Positions 1 through 6,863 of a stretch of DNA of 7,974 nucleotides are shown piece after piece. Origin of the DNA: Bacteroidota bacterium (GTDB lineage: Bacteria > Bacteroidota > Rhodothermia > Balneolales > HLUCCA01); contig DLXM01000374.1 of NCBI GenBank assembly GCA_003448835.1, positions 1 through 7,974 on the forward strand, written 5' to 3'. Below the pieces are notes generated by a model. It was given only the letters and a program-made list of their open reading frames with translations, made no database searches and had not been told where the DNA came from. A program made the position numbers and the translations under genes. Within the stretch, counting starts at the first letter, position 1. Each line of letters opens with the position of its first letter.

Positions 1-541
1 TTGTAACCCCTGTGACTGATACGTACAACCAGATTGGAAATGTAATTTTTGAAATTTTTCGGTGAGTTTTGAATTTTCCGGAAAACCCCAGATAGAAACT
101 CGTCAGAATCAACGGGACTACACCTGCCGACAAAACTATGTGTGTGATCAAGATAAAAAAGTAAATTGGTCGGATGATTCCTTCACCCGGGAATGGGGTG
201 TGTCCTATATAGTTATGATAAATCACATAACTTACCAGAAACAAAGTGGATGTCACAAATGCCCCGAGCATAAATCGCATGTGACGATCAAAATTACGTC
301 TTTTGATTTCGCGAATACCGAATAACAACAAAATTGTGCTGATACTATTAAAGGTCGCATTCAATGCCGGTAACGACCGAACCCAATTTTGAATTTCATC
401 CGGAGTCTCTTTGAAATAAATAAGCCATACCAAAAAAACAAAAGCAAAAAGACTTAATAAAAAAATAATTATGAAGGCTTTATATACACTTACGTCTTTT
501 AATGCTTCAATTGTTACTTGCTCTTGAAAACTTTTATTCAT
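1..541 (-). CDS. DUF420 family integral membrane protein (3' end beyond window)
   Basis: The minus strand stays open from an ATG at 541-539 to the window edge, giving 180 codons without a stop. The residues form about five hydrophobic segments (roughly 21-43, 62-76, 88-108, 123-148 and 166 onward). Conserved DUF420 blocks are visible: YHNYIGHTPFPGEGIIRPIY near 108-127, ITHIVLSAGVVP near 132-143, and THRKISKITFPIWLYVSVTG near 159-178. Histidines at 109, 114, 134 and 160 lie in these blocks and are candidate metal or haem ligands. Family members are about 180-190 residues, so only the last few residues should be missing. Known: the DUF420 protein CtaM is needed for haem-copper oxidase activity in staphylococci, and in Bacteroidota such genes often sit with cytochrome oxidase or SCO genes. 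Inferred: an oxidase-assembly role in the cytoplasmic membrane, with partners possibly just off the left edge. The start is chosen as the only ATG ahead of the first membrane segment; no Shine-Dalgarno is visible. Family assignment is firm, function is not. Confidence 0.88.
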   Translation of the reverse strand, partial: MNKSFQEQVTIEALKDVSVYKAFIIIFLLSLFAFVFLVWLIYFKETPDEIQNWVRSLPALNATFNSISTILLLFGIREIKRRNFDRHMRFMLGAFVTSTLFLVSYVIYHNYIGHTPFPGEGIIRPIYFFILITHIVLSAGVVPLILTSFYLGFSGKFKTHRKISKITFPIWLYVSVTGVT

Positions 542-569
542 AGCGTTTAATAAATGTTAAAGGGATGTC

Positions 570-577
570 CAAAGATA
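570..577 (-). promoter_or_regulatory. Candidate Bacteroidota-type -7 box for the DUF420 gene
   Basis: Read on the minus strand the bases are TATCTTTG, an exact match to the Bacteroidota -7 consensus TAnnTTTG. The box lies about 28 bases ahead of the DUF420 start codon, which would give a short 5' leader. The matching -33 element is poor: only a TTC, not TTTG, sits 18 bases upstream. The site is in the 85-bp divergent spacer between the DUF420 gene and the YciO gene. No equally good match faces the YciO gene; the nearest is TGTATTTG at 589-596, with one mismatch and no -33 partner. A short consensus of this kind can occur by chance. Confidence 0.25.
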
Positions 578-626
578 GTGACTTTATCTGTATTTGAACC
601 CTTTGAATAGTCAAAATCGTTGCAAA

Positions 627-1319
627 ATGGCACAAAAAATTAAAATTCATCCGGAAAATCCCCAACAACGAAAAATTTTCGATGTGGCTGACGCTTTAAG
701 ATCCGGTCAGATTTGTCTAATGCCCACAGACTCTCAGTTTTCACTCGCATGTTCTTATTCAAATAAGCGGGGACTCGAACGAATTCGTCAACTCAGAGAC
801 CTTCAAAAAGATCACACATTTACATTGTTGATTGATTCACTTAATGGAATTTCCAAGTTTGCTCATGTATCAGACCAAAATTTTAAATTAATCAAAAGGC
901 TGATTCCGGGACCTTTCACCTTTATTTTGCCTGCAACTAAAGAGGTGCCCAAGTTGTTGTTGCATCCACGAAGGCGGACTATTGGATTTAGGGTATCAGG
1001 TTATCCGATTTGTGAACAAGTCATCAGAGAATTAGGTGAGCCGCTGTTAGCTGTATCAGCACGGCCTAATGATGACACAGTTCCCGAGCAATCGGACATG
1101 ATACGTGATGAAATTTTTGAAATGTATGGAAATGGCGTTGATATTATGATCGATGATGAGTCCACCGACAACATATATCTATTGTCACAAAGTCAAACAT
1201 CTGTGATCGATCTCACAGAGGATACTGCCAGGATATATCGCCGGGGTATGGATTTTGAAAAAGTAGTGGAAGCATTTAATATGATGAATTTTGAACTTGA
1301 ACTGGAGGAATTTGAATGA
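627..1319 (+). CDS. yciO: Sua5/YciO/YrdC/YwlC family protein, YciO type
   Basis: The 230-residue protein belongs to the YrdC-fold family, which includes threonylcarbamoyl-AMP synthases (TsaC/Sua5) of the tRNA t6A pathway. It most resembles E. coli YciO: the N-terminal HPENPQQRKI block (8-17), PTDS (33-36), HTFTLLI (63-69), the GPFTFILPATKEVP block (95-108), RRRTIGFRVS (115-124), TSVIDLTEDT (191-200) and the closing YRRG (204-207) line up in order. The canonical TsaC KxRP nucleotide-binding motif is replaced by R57-D-L-Q, much as in YciO, so robust t6A synthase activity is doubtful. There is a short acidic tail. The ATG at 627 is preferred because it puts the N-terminus where YciO starts; an in-frame TTG at 594 would add 11 unconserved residues. 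No Shine-Dalgarno is seen. The stop overlaps the pfkA start (ATGA), which implies one transcript and coupled translation. Likely cytoplasmic. The family call is secure; the exact reaction is unknown. Confidence 0.9.
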   Translation: MAQKIKIHPENPQQRKIFDVADALRSGQICLMPTDSQFSLACSYSNKRGLERIRQLRDLQKDHTFTLLIDSLNGISKFAHVSDQNFKLIKRLIPGPFTFILPATKEVPKLLLHPRRRTIGFRVSGYPICEQVIRELGEPLLAVSARPNDDTVPEQSDMIRDEIFEMYGNGVDIMIDDESTDNIYLLSQSQTSVIDLTEDTARIYRRGMDFEKVVEAFNMMNFELELEEFE

Positions 1320-2401
1320 TTCGGAAGATAGCTGTAAATACCGGTGGTGGGGATGCTCCCGGACTGAATGCTGTAATTCGCGCGGTTACATTGGAGGGAT
1401 TAGCACGTGGATGGGAAGTTGTAGGCATCCGAAATGGATATCGTAGCCTTCTGGACAACACGGTACCTTTAGTTACTTTAGATAAAAAAGCTGTCCGGGG
1501 TATTACCATGCAAGGTGGGACTATTCTCGGCACTGCCAACAGGGGTAATCCATTTGAAATGCCTGTGCAACTCACTGATGGAACCTGGACAACTGAAGAT
1601 CGATCCGATGAACTACTTCAGAGATTTCATCAGGAAGGTATTGACGCATTAGTTGCAATCGGTGGGGATGGATCCATGATGATTGCTTCAAAACTTATCG
1701 AAAAAGGCCTTCCGGTGGTTGGTGTCCCTAAAACAATTGATAATGATCTTCCGGAAACTGATTTTACACTAGGATTTGATACGGCTGTTTCGATTGCTAC
1801 CGAAGCCATCGATCGCATTACAACCACTGCCGAAGCTCATGAACGGGTGATGGTAGTTGAAGTCATGGGACGTTATGCCGGGTGGATTGCTCTTCATTCA
1901 GGTTTATCATCAACTGCTGATGTCATTTTATTACCTGAAATCCCATATACATTTGAATCCATTGTTAAGAAAATCAATGACCGCGAAATGTCGGGTCGTC
2001 ATTATACGATGATCGTGGTTGCCGAAGGTGCAAAAGAAAAGGGTGGAAGCCACTTTGTGAAAGGAAAAGTCATCGGACAAGCAGAACAACTGGGCGGAGC
2101 TGCTGAATATATTTCAAGAAGAATTGGTGAGCTTACCGATAAAGAAACACGGCATGTTGTGCTGGGTCATTTACAACGAGGGGGATCTCCAAGTACCTTC
2201 GATCGACTTATTTCCCTAAAATGCGGGGCAGAAGCAGTAAAAATGGTTGATGAAGGTGATTTCAATAAACTGGTTATTGTAAAAGGCATTGATGTGAAAC
2301 GCGTTCCAATATCTGATATCGCCGGTAAAATGAAATGTGTGCCAGTAGACGGACTAGGAGTATCAACCGCCAGGGAACTTGGAATTTGCCTTGGCGATTG
2401 A
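1316..2401 (+). CDS. pfkA: 6-phosphofructokinase (probably ATP-dependent)
   Basis: The 361-residue protein phosphorylates fructose 6-phosphate to fructose 1,6-bisphosphate, the committed step of glycolysis, in the cytoplasm. Visible family motifs are GGGDAPGLN (10-18, phosphate-donor loop), GGDGS (116-120), PKTIDND (138-144, with D142 corresponding to the E. coli catalytic Asp127), MGRYAGW (184-190, substrate binding) and GHLQRGGSP (284-292). The phosphoryl-donor determinants are mixed: Gly at the GGDG position predicts ATP, while Lys in PKTIDND is the residue found in pyrophosphate-type enzymes. This Gly/Lys combination is known from ATP-using actinobacterial-type PFKs, so ATP is the likelier donor. 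The length is somewhat above the roughly 320 residues of E. coli PfkA and typical of this mixed-signature clade, so classical PEP/ADP allostery should not be assumed. The ATG lies inside the 3' end of the yciO gene with a 4-base overlap. It converges with mtnA, 29 bp between stops, with no clear terminator. Confidence 0.96.
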   Translation: MIRKIAVNTGGGDAPGLNAVIRAVTLEGLARGWEVVGIRNGYRSLLDNTVPLVTLDKKAVRGITMQGGTILGTANRGNPFEMPVQLTDGTWTTEDRSDELLQRFHQEGIDALVAIGGDGSMMIASKLIEKGLPVVGVPKTIDNDLPETDFTLGFDTAVSIATEAIDRITTTAEAHERVMVVEVMGRYAGWIALHSGLSSTADVILLPEIPYTFESIVKKINDREMSGRHYTMIVVAEGAKEKGGSHFVKGKVIGQAEQLGGAAEYISRRIGELTDKETRHVVLGHLQRGGSPSTFDRLISLKCGAEAVKMVDEGDFNKLVIVKGIDVKRVPISDIAGKMKCVPVDGLGVSTARELGICLGD

Positions 2402-2430
2402 TTAGACCTCAATTAAGCATCATTTCATAC

Positions 2431-3483
2431 TCATGAACCAAAAACTTTCAGAGTCTCATTGTAAGGTGGACGGATTATTCCTTTTTCGGTAATAAACGCG
2501 GTAATCAATTCGGCAGGGGTTACATCAAAAGCCGGATTATAAACCTGTACTTTTGCCGGAGCGACATCATGACCATTATATCCTGAAACTTCTTTTGGGT
2601 CTCGTTCTTCAATTGGAATATCAGCGCCCGTTTCAATATTCATATCAACTGTGGATGCAGGTGTTGCACAGTAAAATGGGATGCCATGGTGTTTAGCAAG
2701 AACAGCCAGCGAATACGTTCCGATTTTGTTTGCCATATCTCCATTCGCTGCTACACGATCAGTTCCAACAATAACTAAATCCACTTTCCCGGTCGACATT
2801 AGATGCCCGGCCATCGAATCTGTCACTAAATGCATGGGGATTTCGGCTCTCATGAGCTCCCATGCAGTCAAGCGTGCACCTTGCAGCAATGGTCGCGTCT
2901 CATCCACCCAAACATGAATTTTATTACCGGATTCATGAGCATGATAAATAACTGATAATGCAGTTCCGTATTGTCCGGTAGCTAATCCACCAGTATTACA
3001 GTGGGTGAGAATATTTGCCTGATCAGGAATCAATTCAACGCCGTTCAAACCGATTTGTTTACACATGCGTTTGTCTTCTTCATGAATCGTCTGAGCAGTT
3101 TTGAGTACACGTTCTTTGATCAGATTGATCTTTTCATTGCGATGTGCGTGGATCGTCATCTTGATTCGATCCAACGCCCAGAACAAGTTTACTGCAGTTG
3201 GACGCGAACTTGCAAGGTAATCTGCGATTCGATTCACTTCCACTTCAAAACCCGGGAAATTATTTTCAGGAAGGTCTTTGATTCCCAGATAAAGTCCGTA
3301 TGCCGCTGCGATTCCAATTGCAGGAGCCCCGCGTACCCTGAGTTTTTTAATGGCTTCCCACATTCTACCCACATCCCGAATGTCCATGTAGACGGTTCTG
3401 CCCGGTAAAAAAGTTTGATCTAAAATTCGTACGTGATCGTCGCGCCATTCAATAGACTGAATAACTGCCAGTTCTTGTTGCAT
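2431..3483 (-). CDS. mtnA: S-methyl-5-thioribose-1-phosphate isomerase
   Basis: The 350-residue protein isomerises 5-methylthioribose 1-phosphate to 5-methylthioribulose 1-phosphate in the methionine salvage pathway, which recovers the methylthio group from methylthioadenosine. It belongs to the eIF2B-like aldose isomerase family and has the usual length. Motifs in order: RGAPAIGIAAAYG (51-63), RPTAVNLFWAL (94-104), THCNTGGLAT (160-169) with the catalytic cysteine C162, VDETRPLLQGARLTAWE (193-209), DLVIVGTDRVAANGD (235-249) with the catalytic aspartate D242, and ATPASTVD (273-280). Together these separate MtnA from eIF2B subunits and from ribose-1,5-bisphosphate isomerase. No other salvage gene (mtnP, mtnK, mtnB-D) is in the window. 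It follows xerD on the same strand after 63 bp, so it may be read through from xerD or have its own promoter. The ATG at 3483 fits the family N-terminus; a purine-rich AAAGAAAAATAAAAG stretch precedes it in place of a clear Shine-Dalgarno. Confidence 0.96.
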   Translation of the reverse strand: MQQELAVIQSIEWRDDHVRILDQTFLPGRTVYMDIRDVGRMWEAIKKLRVRGAPAIGIAAAYGLYLGIKDLPENNFPGFEVEVNRIADYLASSRPTAVNLFWALDRIKMTIHAHRNEKINLIKERVLKTAQTIHEEDKRMCKQIGLNGVELIPDQANILTHCNTGGLATGQYGTALSVIYHAHESGNKIHVWVDETRPLLQGARLTAWELMRAEIPMHLVTDSMAGHLMSTGKVDLVIVGTDRVAANGDMANKIGTYSLAVLAKHHGIPFYCATPASTVDMNIETGADIPIEERDPKEVSGYNGHDVAPAKVQVYNPAFDVTPAELITAFITEKGIIRPPYNETLKVFGS

Positions 3484-3503
3484 AAGCTTTTATTTTTCTT
3501 TAG

Positions 3504-3520
3504 TTCGTAAAATATACGAA
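3504..3520. repeat. Short perfect palindrome in the xerD-mtnA gap, possible operator
   Basis: The 17 bases consist of TTCGTA, a 5-base spacer AAATA, and TACGAA, a perfect 6-base inverted repeat. It lies about 21 bases ahead of the mtnA start and in the only sizeable gap (63 bp) of the minus-strand gene run. On the minus strand the bases 3516-3509 read TATATTTT, one mismatch from the Bacteroidota -7 consensus TAnnTTTG, so a candidate mtnA promoter would be overlapped by the repeat. It is not a good Rho-independent terminator: the stem is A+T-rich and no T-tract follows on either strand. A regulator binding site is an inference, and chance is possible in A+T-rich DNA. Confidence 0.3.
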
Positions 3521-3546
3521 TCTCACGGTTAAATACATTGAATGGA

Positions 3547-4467
3547 TCATGCCCGGGGGTGATATTGCTTGTGCATCTGGTGCAAAAGTGAGCGATCCAC
3601 ATGGGTATAAATTTCGGTGGTGAGGATGGAAACGTGGCCGAGCATTTCCTGAACCGCTCGCAGATCGGCTCCACCTTCAAGAAGATGGGTTGCAAAAGAA
3701 TGACGCAGAATATGTGGATATACTTTCTTGGTTATTTTTGCCCGTTTTGCAGCTTCCTGAACGATATTCCACATACTCATCCTGGAAATTGGGGTCCCTC
3801 GTTGATTCAGGAACACCATGTTTTTTGTCGCATTTCTATTCTTGATAAATCCCGGACGTACCTCGCTGATATACTTATTTGTGATGTCTATAGCGGGTTC
3901 CCCAACAGGGATCAATCGCTCTTTATTACCTTTACCTATAACACGGATAAATCCAATTTCGAAATACAATTGATCCAGATTTAAGGTCACGAGCTCACTG
4001 ACGCGCAGTCCGGCGGCGTACATGACTTCAAGCATTGCTTTATTCCGCACAGAAGCCGGATCATCCGGGTCGTCGAATGCATCCAGCATTGCAAAAACTT
4101 CGGTTGTATTGAGAACATCAGGAAGCGTTCTGGATCTTTTTGGCAGGTCTATGATTTCAGCCGGATTACTGGTCAAGATATCCTCGTTCACCAAAAATTT
4201 GTGAAAATTCCGAATGGATGAAATGTTTCTGGCAATGGTAGTCGATGCCAATTCCATCGCCGAAAGTTCTTCCAGATAGGCTTCAATATGGTGGACATCA
4301 ATTGAAGGAAGGTCTTTTAAATTTCGAACATCAACCAAAAACCGTACGTACCGTTCAACATCTCGTCGGTAAGCATCTAATGAATTGTCGCGTAACCCTT
4401 TTTCCAGACTTGCAAACTGCAAATAATCATCCAAAACCTGATTAAATGGATGGTTTTTTAGATCCAT
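3547..4467 (-). CDS. xerD: Site-specific tyrosine recombinase XerD
   Basis: The 306-residue protein has the length and layout of XerC/XerD. An N-terminal SAM-like core-binding domain (about 8-95, ending in TTIARNISSIRNFHKFLV) is followed by the catalytic domain (about 115-300). The active site is complete: R155 in AAGLRVSEL, K179 in GKGNKER, H252 and R255 in PHILRHSFATHLLEGG, H278 in MLGHVSILTTEIY, and the nucleophile Y287. Known role: with XerC it resolves chromosome dimers at dif near the replication terminus, under FtsK control. The ILTTEIYTHV block and the lack of adjacent integrase-type features favour XerD over a phage or transposon integrase, and the housekeeping neighbours agree. It starts 6 bp after the HD gene stop, so it is surely in the same operon. 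No dif-like site was recognised in the window. XerC rather than XerD remains possible from sequence reading alone. Confidence 0.92.
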   Translation of the reverse strand: MDLKNHPFNQVLDDYLQFASLEKGLRDNSLDAYRRDVERYVRFLVDVRNLKDLPSIDVHHIEAYLEELSAMELASTTIARNISSIRNFHKFLVNEDILTSNPAEIIDLPKRSRTLPDVLNTTEVFAMLDAFDDPDDPASVRNKAMLEVMYAAGLRVSELVTLNLDQLYFEIGFIRVIGKGNKERLIPVGEPAIDITNKYISEVRPGFIKNRNATKNMVFLNQRGTPISRMSMWNIVQEAAKRAKITKKVYPHILRHSFATHLLEGGADLRAVQEMLGHVSILTTEIYTHVDRSLLHQMHKQYHPRA

Positions 4468-4473
4468 GTTTGG

Positions 4474-6849
4474 TTAATCTGATTCGGCGGGCATATTAAT
4501 CGGAGTATTTGAAGCGGGGTTTCTTTTTGAGCTTTGCCCATCTTTTTCATCCTGACCCGGATACTTGATTCTGCTGTGATAAACACCAACCAGAATATTT
4601 ACAAAATTCTCTTTAATGATGCGTAAATCTCGAAAGGTTAGGGAACAATCATTTAATTGCCCTTCATCTACTCGTTCTTCAATGATTCGTGTGACCAAAT
4701 TTTCGAGTTTAGGATATGTCGGTTCGCTCATAGCACGCGATGAAGCCTCGATACTATCAGCCAATAACAAAATGCCCGTTTCTTTTGTATTTGGAAGCGG
4801 TCCATCGTATTTAAAATCTTCCTCTCGGATTTCGCTGCCTTTTTCGGTCTGTTTTTTAGCTTTATCGTAGAAGTATTTGATAATCGATGTCCCGTGATGA
4901 GTCCGGATGAAATCAATAATAACTTCAGGAAGGTTAGCATCCTCAGCCATTTTGACGCCCGCAGTCACATGATTTTTGATTACCAGCGCGCTCATGCGTG
5001 GTTTCAGCTTATCATGTTCATTGTCACCAAATTGGTTTTCAACGAAATACTCTGGTTTTTCCATTTTACCGATGTCATGATAAAGAGCACCTACACGTGT
5101 CAATAACGCATTTGCCCCAATCGCACTTGAAGCGGCTTCAGCCAGATTGGCAACCTGTAAACTGTGCTGAAATGTCCCGGGAGCCCGCACCATTAATTCT
5201 TTTAGCAAGGGATGGTTGTTATTGTTCAATTCCAACAGCGACACTTCTGTCGTTACATTAAACATCTTCTCGAACAACAAAATCAGCGGATAAGTCAGCC
5301 AAATCAAAATCGCATTCCCAATAACAAACACAATTTCATTCATGAAAACATCCCATCCACCTGACTTGATCAGCGTAAAACCAAGCAGAATTAATATATA
5401 TGATAGGAATACGAGCGCAGGAGTCGTCAGGAAAAATTGGCTCCGATTTTTAATATCACGCACAGAATACACAGCGATGCTACTTCCGGTCATAGCTGCC
5501 ACAGCAAACTCAAAATTGTGTCCACTCATAAACGACACCGCCAAAGCTATAGTCATCGTAGTCATGAGTCCGACTCTGGAATCAAAAATGATGGTCAATA
5601 TAATGGGTGCTATTGCCATCGGAATCAAATAAATACTGAGATTTTCTGTTCGGATTATAAAAATTGCAAAGGCGATAACCAGTCCGATTGCTAACAAGGT
5701 TAGCGTCAACATGATATTATTGTCAAAAATTGGATTCCTATACAGAAACAAGTACATCAAAAAGAAAAAGAAAATCGAACTCAGGATGATGGCATTACCT
5801 AAATGCTGTTGCCAGATTTCGAAATCGCTTGCTCGTGTGGAACGGGCTGCCTCCAGACTTTGAAGCATGTTCAGTTTTTCAGAAGTGATTAAATCACCTT
5901 TCCGAATGATAACCTGCCCGGTTGTAATTGCACCTTTTGTTGGAGAAATGGCCGAAATTGCCTCCTGAATAGCCATTTCAGTTTCTTCTATATTTTTGAT
6001 ATAGTTTGGAGTGATTATCAACCTGAAAAATTCATACGCAGCTGTGGCTACATCTTCATCAAATTCCCGGATAAATCGATTTTGTCCTGCAGCGTAGGCC
6101 TCTTCTGTATCTCTGACTGTCGTTATGCTCAGAACTCGCTGGGTTCGTTCAGTATCATCCCGAAGGATTATTTCATTCGCTGTAATCGTCGATTTAGAGT
6201 GATCGATAATCCCATCTGCATATAAATCAAGTACCACCCGATCGATCAACAAACGAATATCGATGCCAACAAAACGATTTGGACGTGGAAGTTCCGGTTT
6301 ATACTGACGAATATTTAGTCTGGCATAATTTTCAAGAATTGTATACCAGGTGTTATCTGACAAAACAACCGGATACATATCTTTTGCCCGAACAAATTGA
6401 ATACTATCGGCATAAATATCATCCTCAGTGGCCATTTTCGACCTGACAAAAGTAAGATAGCTTTCTATGACGGGGGTAAGTTTTCTAAATAAGGTATCGG
6501 TTCTGGTTTCGATCCGATTGATAGTTTGGAGGTCGTGATAAAAAATAGGTGGACTACTGGTGCGAATATTCTCGGTAGCTTCCTGAATTTCTTCTTTATC
6601 CTTTAATAAGCTAAAGGTGAATGGAGCATTTAAATCATCATCCCGCCAGGGTTCACCTAATTTGAACGTGAAATCCCTAAAAGAGGTACCGGGTAAAAAA
6701 AGAATAATGGTGGCTAAAAAAATGAAAATAATCAGTGTTTTGATGTACGGATTATTTTTTAACCCATCCTGACGCTGGCCACGAATTTTCCGATCGGGGA
6801 AGTAACCCTTTTTTTTTCTACCCAATCCAATTCGTTCCAGATTAAACAT
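4474..6849 (-). CDS. 7TM-HD membrane phosphohydrolase, PgpH-type (putative c-di-AMP phosphodiesterase)
   Basis: The protein is 791 residues from the ATG at 6849. Layout: a basic cytoplasmic N-terminus (1-35), one membrane helix (about 36-54), a long extracytoplasmic domain (about 60-345, 7TM-HDED type), seven closely spaced helices (about 351-527), then a cytoplasmic HD domain. The HD residues are present: H562 in FQHSLQ, H591-D592 in YHDIGK, H627 in KNHV, H651-H652 in THHGT and D698 in LADSIEA. This architecture is that of Listeria PgpH, which hydrolyses cyclic di-AMP to pApA, so the inferred job is signal-nucleotide breakdown under control of an external ligand. The tail after about 765 is polar and low in complexity. 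An in-frame TTG at 6867 would add six residues and overlap the symporter stop as TTGA; ATG is preferred, but the TTG start is possible. It follows the symporter directly and precedes xerD by 6 bp. A nine-A run falls at codons 11-14. Confidence 0.9.
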   Translation of the reverse strand: MFNLERIGLGRKKKGYFPDRKIRGQRQDGLKNNPYIKTLIIFIFLATIILFLPGTSFRDFTFKLGEPWRDDDLNAPFTFSLLKDKEEIQEATENIRTSSPPIFYHDLQTINRIETRTDTLFRKLTPVIESYLTFVRSKMATEDDIYADSIQFVRAKDMYPVVLSDNTWYTILENYARLNIRQYKPELPRPNRFVGIDIRLLIDRVVLDLYADGIIDHSKSTITANEIILRDDTERTQRVLSITTVRDTEEAYAAGQNRFIREFDEDVATAAYEFFRLIITPNYIKNIEETEMAIQEAISAISPTKGAITTGQVIIRKGDLITSEKLNMLQSLEAARSTRASDFEIWQQHLGNAIILSSIFFFFLMYLFLYRNPIFDNNIMLTLTLLAIGLVIAFAIFIIRTENLSIYLIPMAIAPIILTIIFDSRVGLMTTMTIALAVSFMSGHNFEFAVAAMTGSSIAVYSVRDIKNRSQFFLTTPALVFLSYILILLGFTLIKSGGWDVFMNEIVFVIGNAILIWLTYPLILLFEKMFNVTTEVSLLELNNNNHPLLKELMVRAPGTFQHSLQVANLAEAASSAIGANALLTRVGALYHDIGKMEKPEYFVENQFGDNEHDKLKPRMSALVIKNHVTAGVKMAEDANLPEVIIDFIRTHHGTSIIKYFYDKAKKQTEKGSEIREEDFKYDGPLPNTKETGILLLADSIEASSRAMSEPTYPKLENLVTRIIEERVDEGQLNDCSLTFRDLRIIKENFVNILVGVYHSRIKYPGQDEKDGQSSKRNPASNTPINMPAESD
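6809..6817 (-). repeat. Nine-base poly-A tract (coding strand) near the start of the HD gene
   Basis: On the plus strand there are nine consecutive T; in the sense of the HD gene this reads AGA AAA AAA AAG GG, encoding Arg-Lys-Lys-Lys-Gly at about codons 10-14 of the ATG-start protein. Runs of this length are prone to polymerase slippage and to sequencing indels. The reading frame is intact across it here, so there is no evidence of a disrupted gene. Confidence 0.7.
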
Positions 6850-6863
6850 AATGGTCTTTTTTG

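Noticed and set aside
62..325. Plus-strand open frame of 87 codons near the left edge
   Set aside because: It lies opposite the DUF420 coding sequence, its translation has no recognisable features, and the minus-strand frame carries clear family motifs.
2424..2437. Small inverted repeat TTCAT-ACTC-ATGAA between the convergent pfkA and mtnA genes, considered as a bidirectional terminator
   Set aside because: The stem is only five A+T-rich pairs and no T-tract follows on either strand, so it falls short of an intrinsic terminator.
3001..3408. Plus-strand open frame of 135 codons inside mtnA
   Set aside because: Its translation shows no family signal, and the opposite strand encodes conserved MtnA motifs throughout this interval. 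It is a shadow frame.
3547..4467. Tyrosine recombinase considered as a marker of an integrated element
   Set aside because: Length and motif set fit housekeeping XerD, it sits in a tight operon with chromosomal genes, and no attachment repeats, tRNA or cargo genes are present.
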